Source of the DNA: Hirudinaria manillensis
Lineage: Eukaryota; Annelida; Clitellata; Hirudinida; Hirudinidae
Reading direction: 5' to 3'
Length of the DNA: 64,000 nucleotides
Assembly: GCA_034509925.1 (NCBI GenBank)
Contig: CM067534.1
Location: 9,287,501-9,351,500, forward strand
Part shown: one piece after another, positions 1 to 11,073 of the stretch
Layout: the number at the start of each line of letters is the position of its first letter
How positions within the stretch are numbered: position 1 is the first letter of the stretch
Notes under the pieces: generated by a model
What the model saw: the letters and a program-made list of their open reading frames with translations, nothing else
What the model was told of the DNA's origin: nothing
Database searches by the model: none
Made by a program: the position numbers and the translations under genes

Positions 1-567
1 CTTGGAAATGTTGACGTCATCGATTGTTATGGTTCCCTGGGTGTGCTCGACCAAGCGGAACAAGGCCACGGTCAAGGACGACTTGCCTGATTGGATGATT
101 GGAACCAGAATTTAATTTAATTTCATATAATTTACGCTAAAATAAAATGTTAATACCAATTCAGTCCTAATAAATAATAATAATAATGTTAATTTACGGC
201 TGTGAGACCGAGAAGAAGAAGGAAAAATGATAATAATAATAACAAGTCATTTTTTATAACAAATTATTAATGTATTTCTTTTGTAATTATTATTTTTAAT
301 AATCATCGTCATCATCATATCAATATTATTATTATTATTATTATTACTATTATTAATAAGAACGCACCCGATCCAGTCCTGCCAATGATTCCAATCTTCT
401 CCTGTGGATTGATATCGCAGGTGATGTTGTTCAACACCAGAGGGTGCTTTGGTCCGTACTTGAGACTGAAGTTGTCGAAGTGGATGTGACCTTTTATCGG
501 CCAATCAGGGGGTGGACGGGTCTCGTCGATTCTGAACGGACCCTCCTCTTTGGTGTTCTTAACAGGA

Positions 568-612
<45 letters not shown>

Positions 613-2986
613 GGTGGTTGTGGTGGTTGTGGTGGTGGTGAAGATGACGATAGCAACGATATAAAAGAAGCAACGACTTGCATCCTTCCATCCGTCGTTA
701 CTAGGTTGATGTAATTAAAATTATTATTATTATTATTTATTTCGTACTATTAATAGTTTTAATGTTAATAATATTTAATTTAATGTTAATAATATATTTT
801 ATAATATATTTTATAATATATTTTATAATTATTGATTAATATTAATAACTTTAATAAATTATTATATTATTATTTTATAATTATTGATTAATATTAATAA
901 CTTTAATGAAGCTCTCTATTCTCTCGACGGAAGTGAACCTCGCCTCGGTATCTGCCAGGTAGCGAATGGTGTGCCTCAGGAGACTGTTCAGCTGTTCATT
1001 AATTATTAACATGAATATCATTATACTATTATTATTATTATTGCTATTATTAATATTATTATTATTACTAGTGATAATAAAAACATAACTTTATATTCGT
1101 CAAGTCAATACCCCATACAGAACTTGATTATCAAATCTTAAACAGCAATTACTTACAGCAACAACTCAACTACAGCACATAATACAGCTTAACTGTACGT
1201 AAATATATACAAGTAGTTACAACACCAACAACAACACCAACTACAACACCAACAACAACACCAACTACAACACCAACAACAACACCAACTACAACACCAA
1301 CAACAACACCAACTACAACACCAACAACAACACCAACTACAACACCAACAACAACACCAACAACAACACCAACAACAACACCAACTACCACACTGAATGT
1401 GGTGTCGTATCCATTGAAAGCAAACCCAATCAATCAAACCTCGGAAGCATAAACAATTGCCAGTCCTGCGAACGAGATCTGAACTTGATCCTTGGTCACC
1501 ACGACCAGGAAGGCAGTGATGGAGGTGAAGACGATTGCCAGCATTTCCAGTCGGAAGCCGATCCATCTCGTGTAAGAGGCAATCATGAGCAGACAGGAGA
1601 CGTGGTTGTCTACCAAGGTTTGGAATCTGTTTATGGTAATGCCATTGGTAACCTCAATTCGACATGGAAAGCATTGGATGGGGACAAATGGTTTGGAATT
1701 TGAAGTATATTGAAGTGTAACATCTTAATGCAAATAGTAAATCGATGTATTTCAAAGTATTTTTAAATAATTTCAAATGACAGGAAATGATTGGTTGTTG
1801 GAAATATTGCTTTTTTTTAAACCTGTTCTTGGTTTTTACCGTTGTTAACTGTTCATGGGCATCATAAACAAAGACCACCACCACCACCACCATCTTCATC
1901 ATCACCATCACCATCACCAATCATCATCATCATCATCATCATCATCATTAATGCCATCTTCATCGTCGTCATCGACGTAGGGCACAACCTAACGATATAG
2001 TCGGACATCTTCTTGAAGGCGTGGATCGTGTCCAGGCCGTGCGTGGTGCTGGACAGGTGCCCGTACAAAGGACTTTTGGTGAGACTCTCGGCTATTTTAA
2101 GCTGCCTGTTGACCAGTCTAGACAGCTTCTGGAGGAAGTAGACTACGATGGAGGTGATGCCGACGAAGATGAGGAAGTTCGGAAAGGTCAAGGTCACGCT
2201 GAGAACGCAGATGAGGACCGAACTGATGTTTTGAACGAGACGCTCCAATTGCAAGGGCAGCCGCACGTCGACTGTTATTTTAATGGGTTTGTTATGCTTT
2301 AAAAATGGAATTACAGTGATCGGAATGTATGGCTAGAATACTTGATAAATAATGAGAGACAAAATTTATCCATCAATCTAGCCCTAACCCTAACTCTAAC
2401 CCTAATCCTAACCCTATAACCATAACTAGTTCTAGCCCTAACCATAACCCTAAACCAAACCTTACATCCATAACCAGCCCTAACCCTAACTCTAACCCTA
2501 ATCCTAACCCTATAACCATAACTAGTCCTAGCCCTAACCATAACCCTAAACCAAACCCTACATCCATAACTAGCCCTAACCCTAACTCTAACCCTAACCC
2601 TAACCCTACATCCATAACTAGTCCTAGCCCTAACCATAACCCTAAACCAAACCCTAACCCTAACCCTAATCCTAGTTCTTGAGCCAGTGAGTAAAAAGTT
2701 TAATTTTTAATTAAAAAGATGGCGCTCACTTCCGTCCATACCACTGGAGATGGTGCTGAGTATTTTACCAGGTGGCATGTCTTCGAAGAATGAAATTGAG
2801 GTTTTGAGTAATTTGGCAAGAATCTTCTTGTGGATGACTGCCGAAGCTTTCATCGAAGCCTTGATATATATATATATATGGTATGATATATATTATATCA
2901 TCATCATCATCACAATAATTATATATGATAATAATATATATATATATATAATTATTATATATTAATATATTTACACATATAATTAT

Positions 2987-3019
<33 letters not shown>

Positions 3020-3065
3020 AAATTAAATAAAAATAATTTGAATGATGTCTAATCCTTATTATTAC

Positions 3066-3099
<34 letters not shown>

Positions 3100-5818
3100 A
3101 AACTCAATCCAACGCAACAAAACGTAACATTAAAAATTAATAAAAACCATAACGAATAAGAAATACAAAAATTTATAAAAAAAAAAAAATAATTCAAATC
3201 CTCTGCGATTTAGAAACACCTGAAACCTTGCTTAAAGATTGAAGTTCAGTTCCAAGAAAGGCATTCGAATCCAACCTTAACAAAGTAATATCCTCTTATG
3301 CCCGTCATGATTCCACTGGCCATGGCTAAGGACAGGTAGATGATCATGAAGAGCCAAATGCCCATATTCTCGCAAGCAATCAAGGTGTCTGCTCTCGGCT
3401 GGGCAAAATCAATGAAATTCAATCGAAATTCAATCAGTGGATGGATGGATGGATGGATGGATGGATGGATGGATGGATGGATGGATGGATGGATGGATGG
3501 ATGGATGGATGGATGGATGGATGGATGGATGGATGGATGGATGGATGGATGGATGGATGGATGGATGGATGGATTGCTTTCAAACTTCAAAAAAACAGAG
3601 AGATAGAAGCAAATGATTAAAGAAACATTCACGTTTTCATTGTCATTGCAACGTCTCAGATAATTGGAGAGCCACAAATCGCTGAAGAAGATGAGCAGAG
3701 ATGAAGTTAGGAAGGTCAGGACGACGAAAGCGCAGATGACCTTTCCACCGACGGCCTTCAGGTAGATCAGGTAGGTTTCACGGTTGACCGATTTCGACGG
3801 CAAGTACTCTTCTTCCTCGATGTCGTCCTCTAACTCCGCTGTTTAAATTATTCACTTTTTTTTGGTCCTAACATTCAAAAATGTCTCTAAAGTTGTAACA
3901 ACACACAAAAATATCCATTCCTAGCTTTCATAGCAAGCTTTATTTATAATATGTTAAATAATTTGATTGTGAATTTCCTTGGAAGCCTATTTGATTGATA
4001 ATCTTCTAACTGACAGCTTGGCACAGGCATGCAACCACCAATCCATCCGTCCGTCCACCCTTTCATCCACAATCCATCCATCCATCCATCCATCCATCAG
4101 GGGACTAACCACCCTTGTTGAGGTCTTCCGTAAAGGAGGGTACACTGCTGATCCTAATCGTTCTTATTTCTCTTTCCTCGTCGCTGGCCAATAGTTCAAC
4201 GCCTTCTTTTACGACAGGAACTGGTTTTTAATTGGCCACAGTTCATGCGATTTAAACTTATGTAAACATCATTATCATCATCATCATCATCACTCACCCA
4301 ATCCAATCTTGGATAGGGACTTGGTGACCATGCTCTTATAATCTTCGTCTGACTGCATGAGAGTCAAATGAGAACCCATCCTCAGGATCCTCCCCTTCTT
4401 CAAGAAGATCACCTCGTCACACTTGCTCAGGAACTGTGTGGATGGATGGATGGATGAATGGATGGATGGATAGATGGATGGATGGATGGATGGATGGATG
4501 GTTGGATGGATGGATGGATGGTTGGATGGATGGATGGACGGATGTATGGATAGAGAGATTGATGGATGGACGGACGGACGGACGAAAGCTACAAAACGAA
4601 CGTGAATCTGTTGCGTATTGAATAGGACCGTCTTTCCCATTCTGGTGGCCTCCTTGAGGCAGTTGTTGAAGAGATATTGACATACGGTGGCGTCGACGGC
4701 CGACATCGGATCGTCCAACAGGAGTACGTCAGGATCGGCGTAGATGACCCTGGCGAGTCCAATCCTCTGCTTCTGTCCGTCAGACAAGTTGATGCCTCGT
4801 TCGCCGATCTTAAAGAAAACGGGGGAGAGAAAAAAAAATATTTGATTGTAAATCATTGGAAATAAACGAAAAAATAAATTAAAAAAGATAAAATATCTTT
4901 TAATCGACGAGTCACTCCGACAAGTAATTCCTATTTTCCAATGTTTAATTTTAAATTATTAAATTAATATTCTAATAATAAGAATTAATAACAAAATGTC
5001 CTTTAAACAATCTACCAAGGTCTCGTCTCCATAAGGTAGGTTGTTCAAATCAACAGCAAGGAGACACTGCGTAATGGTCGACCGGTACCTGGAAAAACCA
5101 GAGCGACAAAAATAAAAGTGATTTCATTGGCCTGCATTAATTATCTATAAATAATTATCTATAAATATTATTCTATAAATAAACTGAAGGGCAGAGCTGT
5201 AAATCTATTCTAAGAATGAAGGAATTGAAACCGCTTCTCATCGAAGGAATTTCCGAACAGAATGTTTTCTCTGACAGTACCATGGAATATCCAAGCCTGC
5301 TGCTTCACGTAGCCTATCCTGCCCTCTATCGCAACCCTTCCTTTACTGAGTTTCATCTGTTTTGAAAGTGAATTGTTTTATTTATTTATTTATTTATTTG
5401 TTAATTAATTAATTTTAAATTGTTGAAAATCAGAAAAATTGCTAAAATTGTTCTCAAATGGGTAAATAAACAAGTCCACCCACTTGGCCCGTCAAACCGC
5501 TGAGCAACGAACTCTTACCGCTGCCCACGTGACCACAAATGGCCACCATCTTGCCCTGATGACGAAATCGAGTTTAATGACGAAATCAACTTTAAATTTA
5601 AAATCATTCGCTGACGTTCAACTCAACAATAAAATAGAAGATACAAAACAAAATAATTCAAGTTGCGAAAGTATATTACAAAACAAACATAAAGCATAAG
5701 AATCATTCCATATACCTACAGAAGGGTAGCCATTGTGTCTCACTTTATTCGTGTATTTATTATTACATGACTACGACAGCCAATAGGCCTTTACTCTAAC
5801 TAGTTAATTTATTTATTT

Positions 5819-5863
<45 letters not shown>

Positions 5864-8800
5864 TTACTACCACTAGTTCTTCACTACTACGACGATGACC
5901 AGCTAAGCACACATGAACAACCTTGACGATATTGAATCGAATGTCGAACAGTATAGGAACGTAGACTCCAGCTTTCTTCGGAGGTGACGAGGATTTACTA
6001 GTCAAGGAGTCCTTTTTATACTTTTTCGAATGTTTATCTTCTTCGAACACCAAGTTCAAGTCGTTCTCTCCAATGACGGTGTAAGTTTCGTACCTCATCC
6101 AACAGAAGGTTGCATCTTCAACTTCGATGGCGTAAGCAGGAAGTCTGGTCTTAGTGGATATGTCATGGAATTCTACCTCGTCCATCATGAGAATGCTCTG
6201 CGTTCGTTTCATAATTTGTTTGACTTTGGCTTGTGTTTTGTGTGTGTGTTTTGTGTGTTTAAAGGCCTTTGGATGGACTCGAGGAATGATAGAAGTAGAT
6301 AGAAACAAGAAGAAAAAAAATAATAATAACATATTTTTTTAAAAATATTTTACAAGGTTTAACTTAAATCTTAATTAATTATCACTTAATCAGTTCATCT
6401 GCGAAGGAGAAAGAATTCATGACGCCGTCACAAATAGCTCATTGGAAAGCCTTAAAAGGTAGTGCGGTATTGGGTATCATATAAAATATCATATATATCA
6501 TAATATCATATTGCATCATATATCCAATAATATACCCAATAATGTTTCCAGGAAAATCTGAACGCGAAGAGATTTAAACTAAAAATTACATATAAATAAA
6601 TGAGTGAATTTATATAGCGCCCCTTCTTAAGTCACTTAAGATCACTCGGCTATTTATGTAGCGCTCCACCTGGGAGCATTGACAGCGTGGAAACTGGGTT
6701 TGTTGGAACACGCGCGCTCGTTGCGACCCAAGCCGCCATTACCATTGTAATTGATTGAATTAATTAACTGAAATTAAAATTAAAAATAATTTAAAATGGA
6801 ATATAAAATGTTAATTATGAAAGACAAATACTTCAGCCCTCTTCAGACCTAGCTTGAAATCAGACCAGTTTCTTATTATGCTCGGTAGGAGCGATGTTGT
6901 GGTTCTGATCAAATTGTAAACAGACATGATTACAAACGCCTGTATAACATCAATTTAATTCTGTCAGCTTTACCGTCCTTTGAAAATCTATTTCGAAATA
7001 ATACAATTAATTATATATTATTAGTTATTATTAATATTAATTAGTTTAATTAATTTGATTAGACTACATATTTTCGAAACATTCGCTAGGTGTTAAACCT
7101 AATTCACGGAGCAGCTCCCACCCGAGCATACCACGTCCAACCTAAGACGGACTATTTTCACTTGCATATTATTTATTTATATTTCTTTTAAACATTTTTA
7201 TTATTATTATTTATTATTATTTTATTATTATTTTATTAATATTTATTATTTTATTATTATTTATTTTATTATTATCACTCATTATTTTATTATTATTATT
7301 TGTTATTATATTATTATTTTATTATTATTTATTTTTTTACTTTTAAATCAAAACAATTCTTTTGTCCTCAACCTGACTCGGTAATATACTGTTCCCTGAT
7401 CCAATGTAACCACCAAATATGGTGACAACAGAGAAAAATGTCACCAATGGAATGACTGCAACGCTGGCATTTTGGACGTAGGCAGCCTTTCTCAGGCAGT
7501 TCTCTTCTGACTCTCTACATTCTGCATTAAATTAATAAATAAATAAATAATTAATTAATTGATTAATAATAATAATAGTAAATATTAATAATATTAAAAT
7601 TGAATTCATTTTTAATTCGTTTACTTGTTATCCTTTCTGCGAACGACTTTTCCCAAGCGTTCATCTTGATGTTCCTTATCGACGTCACGAGCTCCACAGT
7701 CAACTGGACCTGACGCGGATGATGACATAGGATGATGACATCAGTGGTGATGATGACGACGACGATGATGATGAGTATGAATCAACTTCGTTACTACTAC
7801 CACCACATAATATTTGTTCCTTCAATCTTCTTTAATTTCTTTAATTCCAATTTCCGATATCAAAATTAACATAAAATGTAAAGAACATTCTCTAAGAAAA
7901 TCAACTATAAAAGGCCTACAAGATGTTTAATAAGTTACTTATTCCATCAGCAGACCAACCCTCTTATCGGTGGCGCTAATGGTTTTCGATCGGATGTAGG
8001 AGTTCGCTTTCGATATGGTGTGCTGTTGGGTCATTAAAAATATTAAATTAGAACAAATAACATATAATATATATTTCAATATATTATAATTATAATATAT
8101 TACAATATATTATATATAATTATATATACTATTTTATATTTTAAACCTATAAATATAGGATAAACATAAACAAATACATGCCCATAGTAGTATTAAAAAA
8201 AAGGCAATACTTCCATTCTGAAAGTATTTGAGCAAAGTCTCAGGAAGTCAAACCTGATACAAGAAGTGTAGGATCAGATAGATGCAGCCAATCAGACACC
8301 AGGGTCCGATGTAGAAGCTGCAGTAAATTAGGGCACTGACCACTATGAAGGGTGCTACCAAAAAGGCTGGAATGTGAACGCAGAGGTCGAACAGACGTTG
8401 GCTGTCGTTGGCAAAAACGTTGACCAACTGGATGGAGTGGGGTTAAGATTTGCATTTAAGATTTGAAATTATTTATTTATTTATTTCATTCGTTTTTAAT
8501 CGTGTGACTAATATGAATAAATATTCTATCATCTCTTGATAACTAAAACTGCTCGTCATCATCATCATCATCGTCATCACAATCCACTGCTAAAGTATAT
8601 CAGTATTGTCTTATAATATAATAATCAACATATTTTTGTCTTATAATAATAATAATAATAATAAACATCTTTTTGACATGCTCTCACCTCTCCTATGGTA
8701 TGACCTTGTAATCCTCTGACGTGTACAATCTTCTTATACATGAAGGCCATGAAACCTGCTTTGAGTCTGCTGGCTGATGGTTCAATGCCAAGACTCGGTC

Positions 8801-10541
8801 ATTAACTCAAATTGATAAGCAATTAACTATATAGCGATAACTTGATAGCGTTTATTCCTAAAGTGGTCGCCAGATGTCACAATAAAATAAAAGTTTTAAA
8901 AGTGCATTCAACAACAACATGAATGAGAGAAGAGACTAAATTATTCAATCGGTTCAAACTGTGCATGGCCAGTTTTTTTTCCAGAAATGTACAACCTTTA
9001 AATAACTTTGGGCATTCGGTTGCAAAGATTCTGAGACAAATATAAAGCCACTAGCATCTAACTATATCTGAATTAACAATAAGAACAAGAAAAATAGCAA
9101 AAGAAATATACCGCATAGGATCGAGATAAACATGCTGCCAGTATGGATGAAACTTCGACAACTTTCGGACAGAAATACGAGTAGTACAAGTACGAATCCG
9201 TACACGATGTCCGTGTGAGTACTTTGTGCATATTCCAGCAACCACCTGAACAGAAGTGTCTGAAAGGAAAATCAGAAAGAAACGTTCAAACGTTTCTACT
9301 CTGAATTTTAGTAATCGCGAAGTTTTGGCATTTGCCAGCATGTAACTTGACGTGACGTGACCATATTTTGAATGTTTATCATAGTTAAGTAAAGGCAACG
9401 ATCGACCGAGAAAAACTTGTTAAGTAACAAATTAAGAATTTATTCTTAAATTGCTGAAAATTAAGTGATCATAAAAATAAGCTCTCATAAAACATCTACT
9501 GTTTTAAACACTATGTGCTCACTGCAAAAGTACAGCTAACATCTCTAACAACAGGAGTACAACGACCATTTTATTGCAACAACAACATCATAACAACTCT
9601 ACGAAATATTTAAGATAATTAATGAGCATTGATCTCCAATAGTTTGGAGGTTACTAACCGGGCAAATGAGGGTTATTATTCCACCAATAAGATTCAAAAC
9701 GAGGGCCGTGAGGAACAATTTTAAAGAATGGCGTATAAGGACAGTGCTTAGCTTTATTTCTCCGCCCTTTTTAGCCATCTCCGTGTTCCAAATTGTTTCT
9801 AACCTTCACACACAAACAAAAAAACACATAAATTTGCTTGTCTTCTGCTCTTATTAACATTCACGATTCATTTTTCGAAATAATTTCAATCAACCCATAG
9901 GGCCTCCCACTAAATATAACGTGGCATTGGGTCTCCAAAAATGTGAAATGGCAACCATCCCGAGTTCCAAGTTAGAAAAACTTCTGAAACCTAGGAAAGG
10001 ATTTTATCCCGTGGATGGATAATTAAAATGGCGCATCGTCGTTCTTAGTAGGCCCCAACATAAACTATGAATGTTTGTAAATAATCAACCAATTACCTCA
10101 AACGATTGTATTGCGAGCTCTCCTCAAAAGGCACGTAATGAATGTTTTCTGTGTCCAAATGTTTTTTCCTATAAATCCTGTATATAGTCTTCGTCATCCA
10201 GTTATAGGTCATCACATTCAAGAAGCCCAAGCTTCGAAATGGGAATTCTCTTCCTACAGCTTTCCTATTCGAATAGACAGAAACATTGCACAAAGAATCA
10301 AGAACACGAAGTAACGAATCGATCCAAATAAAAATGCTCCATACTTTGCAAATGGCCTCCATGGAATGAAAATACGCCAGTCTGATTTAGGAATATTGAC
10401 GCCGAAACGACAAGTGGAAGCCACAAAACGAAGGAGTTTCTGTAGATTTTCTGGAGTCAATTCCTGAGCTTCTTTTGAAAATCCAGAAATACGACCGGAC
10501 TCTCGACGAGACAATCTCGGACTAGGATTAGGATTAGCCAT
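1..10541 (-). CDS. ABCC5: ABCC5-like (MRP-type) ABC exporter, 3' end cut by window edge
   Basis: Plasma-membrane ABC exporter of the ABCC/MRP family, which pumps organic anions and nucleotide-like substrates using ATP. I read 25 exons, all phase-consistent: 10541-10316, 10253-10097, 9803-9659, 9259-9112, 8773-8688, 8427-8254, 8022-7960, 7709-7625, 7521-7373, 6939-6832, 6197-5922, 5555-5484, 5356-5232, 5088-5016, 4808-4602, 4433-4298, 4220-4113, 3838-3633, 3398-3276, 2859-2730, 2271-1989, 1626-1440, 991-902, 557-368, 86-1 (1,211 codons so far). Order: short cytosolic N-terminus without TMD0, TMD1, NBD1 (Walker [10 protein letters not shown] in exon 12; signature LSDGQ and Walker B VLLLDDP in exon 15), linker, TMD2, NBD2 (Walker A GRTGSGKSS split over the last two exons). 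Alignment from memory is nearly gap-free to vertebrate ABCC5 through TMD1. LSDGQ replaces the usual LSGGQ. An in-frame ATG at 10631 would add 30 hydrophobic residues; 10541 fits ABCC5 better. Exon 1 and the start of exon 24 are the least certain. Confidence 0.9.
567..641. repeat. (GAT)n grading into (GGT)n microsatellite
   Basis: Trinucleotide tract in the intron just upstream of ABCC5-like exon 24, starting about 10 bp from its acceptor. It is open in several frames and gives false poly-His and poly-Ser ORFs. Confidence 0.9.
820..907. repeat. Two identical 36-bp copies that include a splice donor
   Basis: Copies at 820-855 and 872-907 are identical. The second contains the last six coding bases and the donor of ABCC5-like exon 23; the first is a decoy copy of the same donor inside the intron. 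Shorter TTTTATAATATA repeats precede them. Confidence 0.85.
1216..1388. repeat. Minisatellite of CAACAC/CAACAA/CAACTAC units
   Basis: Roughly 12- and 24-bp periodicity over 173 bp, in the intron that follows ABCC5-like exon 22; it ends about 50 bp from the donor. On the gene strand it is a GTT/GTGTT-rich tract. No spacers, so not a CRISPR array. Confidence 0.9.
1873..1948. repeat. CCA / CAT trinucleotide microsatellite
   Basis: Mixed (CCA)n, (CATCAC)n and (ATC)n tract in the intron after ABCC5-like exon 21, which ends at 1989. Confidence 0.85.
2378..2682. repeat. Interstitial CCCTAA-type (telomere-like) array
   Basis: About 300 bp of CCCTAA, CTCTAA, CCATAA and related hexamers in the intron between ABCC5-like exons 20 and 21. 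A larger unit of about 100 bp recurs, marked by 'ACATCCATAACTAG' and 'CCTAAACCAAACC'. The C-rich strand is plus, so the pre-mRNA carries the TTAGGG-like strand. Confidence 0.9.
2862..3021. repeat. (TA)n-rich low-complexity tract
   Basis: Long alternating TA tracts broken by short ATC and AAT runs, immediately upstream (gene sense) of ABCC5-like exon 20. Confidence 0.9.
3438..3574. repeat. (GGAT)34 tetranucleotide microsatellite
   Basis: Perfect GGAT array of 137 bp in the intron between ABCC5-like exons 18 and 19. It yields false Ser-Ile-His-Pro ORFs on the minus strand. Confidence 0.95.
4040..4098. repeat. (ATCC)n tetranucleotide microsatellite
   Basis: Imperfect ATCC/GTCC tract just after the donor of ABCC5-like exon 17 (exon ends at 4113). 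Its orientation is opposite to the neighbouring GGAT arrays. Confidence 0.85.
4437..4584. repeat. (GGAT)n/(GGAC)n microsatellite next to a splice acceptor
   Basis: 148 bp of GGAT with GGAC and GTTG variants fill most of the intron between ABCC5-like exons 15 and 16. In gene sense the CATC repeats run into the acceptor 'CACACAG' at 4434. Confidence 0.9.
5806..5864. repeat. (TTTA)n microsatellite
   Basis: Tetranucleotide tract downstream of ABCC5-like exon 11 (gene sense). A shorter TTTA tract lies near 5379-5398. Confidence 0.9.
6595..6745. repeat. Possible dispersed element with TTTATRTAGCGC motif
   Basis: Block in the intron between ABCC5-like exons 10 and 11, unlike the surrounding AT-rich DNA. 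It holds TTTATATAGCGC and TTTATGTAGCGCT about 50 bp apart plus a GC-rich segment. The reverse complement of the second motif recurs near 63880. Class (MITE or SINE tail) is a guess. Confidence 0.45.
7190..7335. repeat. (ATT)n/(TTATT)n low-complexity tract
   Basis: Nearly pure A/T tri- and pentanucleotide repeats in the intron after ABCC5-like exon 9. Confidence 0.9.
8058..8135. repeat. AT-rich palindromic tract
   Basis: TATAATATAT-type repeats in the intron between ABCC5-like exons 6 and 7. Confidence 0.8.
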
Positions 10542-11073
10542 ATACCGAACGAGCGCCGATAACACGCAGACAATCGAAAGAAAATAAAGCTGTGGTATGA
10601 CTAGCAAGATTATTGTTCGATTTTGCATCAAATATTTGTTAATATTAAAAGTAAGTTTAATTATTAAATATGTATAAATAAAATGTGTATTAAATAAAGG
10701 TGTGGTTTATCGGTTTGAGCTTTTTACTCAAAGGCAAAAAATATAACTAAGAAAACTAAATTTGAGCTAGGCAGTATTTGGAAAGTCAGAATAAATTATT
10801 TTGAATTAAATTTGTCTTAAATAACCATATTTCGATGTCTTCGTTGCCGTTGACGTAAAAAGCTACCGGTCGCCCGTGTTTAAAGCTATTGTTTACACAA
10901 AGTTTTGAATTTATTAAATCGGGTTCATCTCGATTCAAGTAATATCCCAAAACGGCACGCTTTTACTATATCCCAAAATTTGAGAATATCTGTATTAAAA
11001 GCTTTAAAGTGAAAATAGTTTAAATTGCAAGAAAAGTTAAAACTACTTTGTCAAGCGATTGTTTTCATCAAAT
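10542..11073. promoter_or_regulatory. Divergent intergenic region, ABCC5-like / DCLK
   Basis: About 530 bp between the two chosen start codons, which point away from each other, so it must hold both promoters and 5' UTRs. I see no clear TATA box, terminator or further coding exon. The first 90 bp next to the ABCC5-like start is an open in-frame extension reaching an ATG at 10631. Confidence 0.6.

Noticed and set aside
1216-1388. Regular repeat resembling a CRISPR array
   Set aside because: No unique spacers, simple CAACAC-type units, and eukaryotic intron context.
3246-3803. 185-residue minus-strand ORF with Ser-Ile-His-Pro repeats
   Set aside because: It joins ABCC5-like exons 18 and 19 by reading through the GGAT microsatellite of the intron; good splice sites flank the repeat and homology skips it. 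The same holds for the repeats at 4290-4856 and 53388-54062.
7934-7945. ATAAGT donor suggesting an AT-AC intron after ABCC5-like exon 7
   Set aside because: Ending the exon at the GTTGGT donor (exon end 7960) and starting the next at 7709 aligns residue for residue with ABCC5, so an ordinary GT-AG intron explains it.
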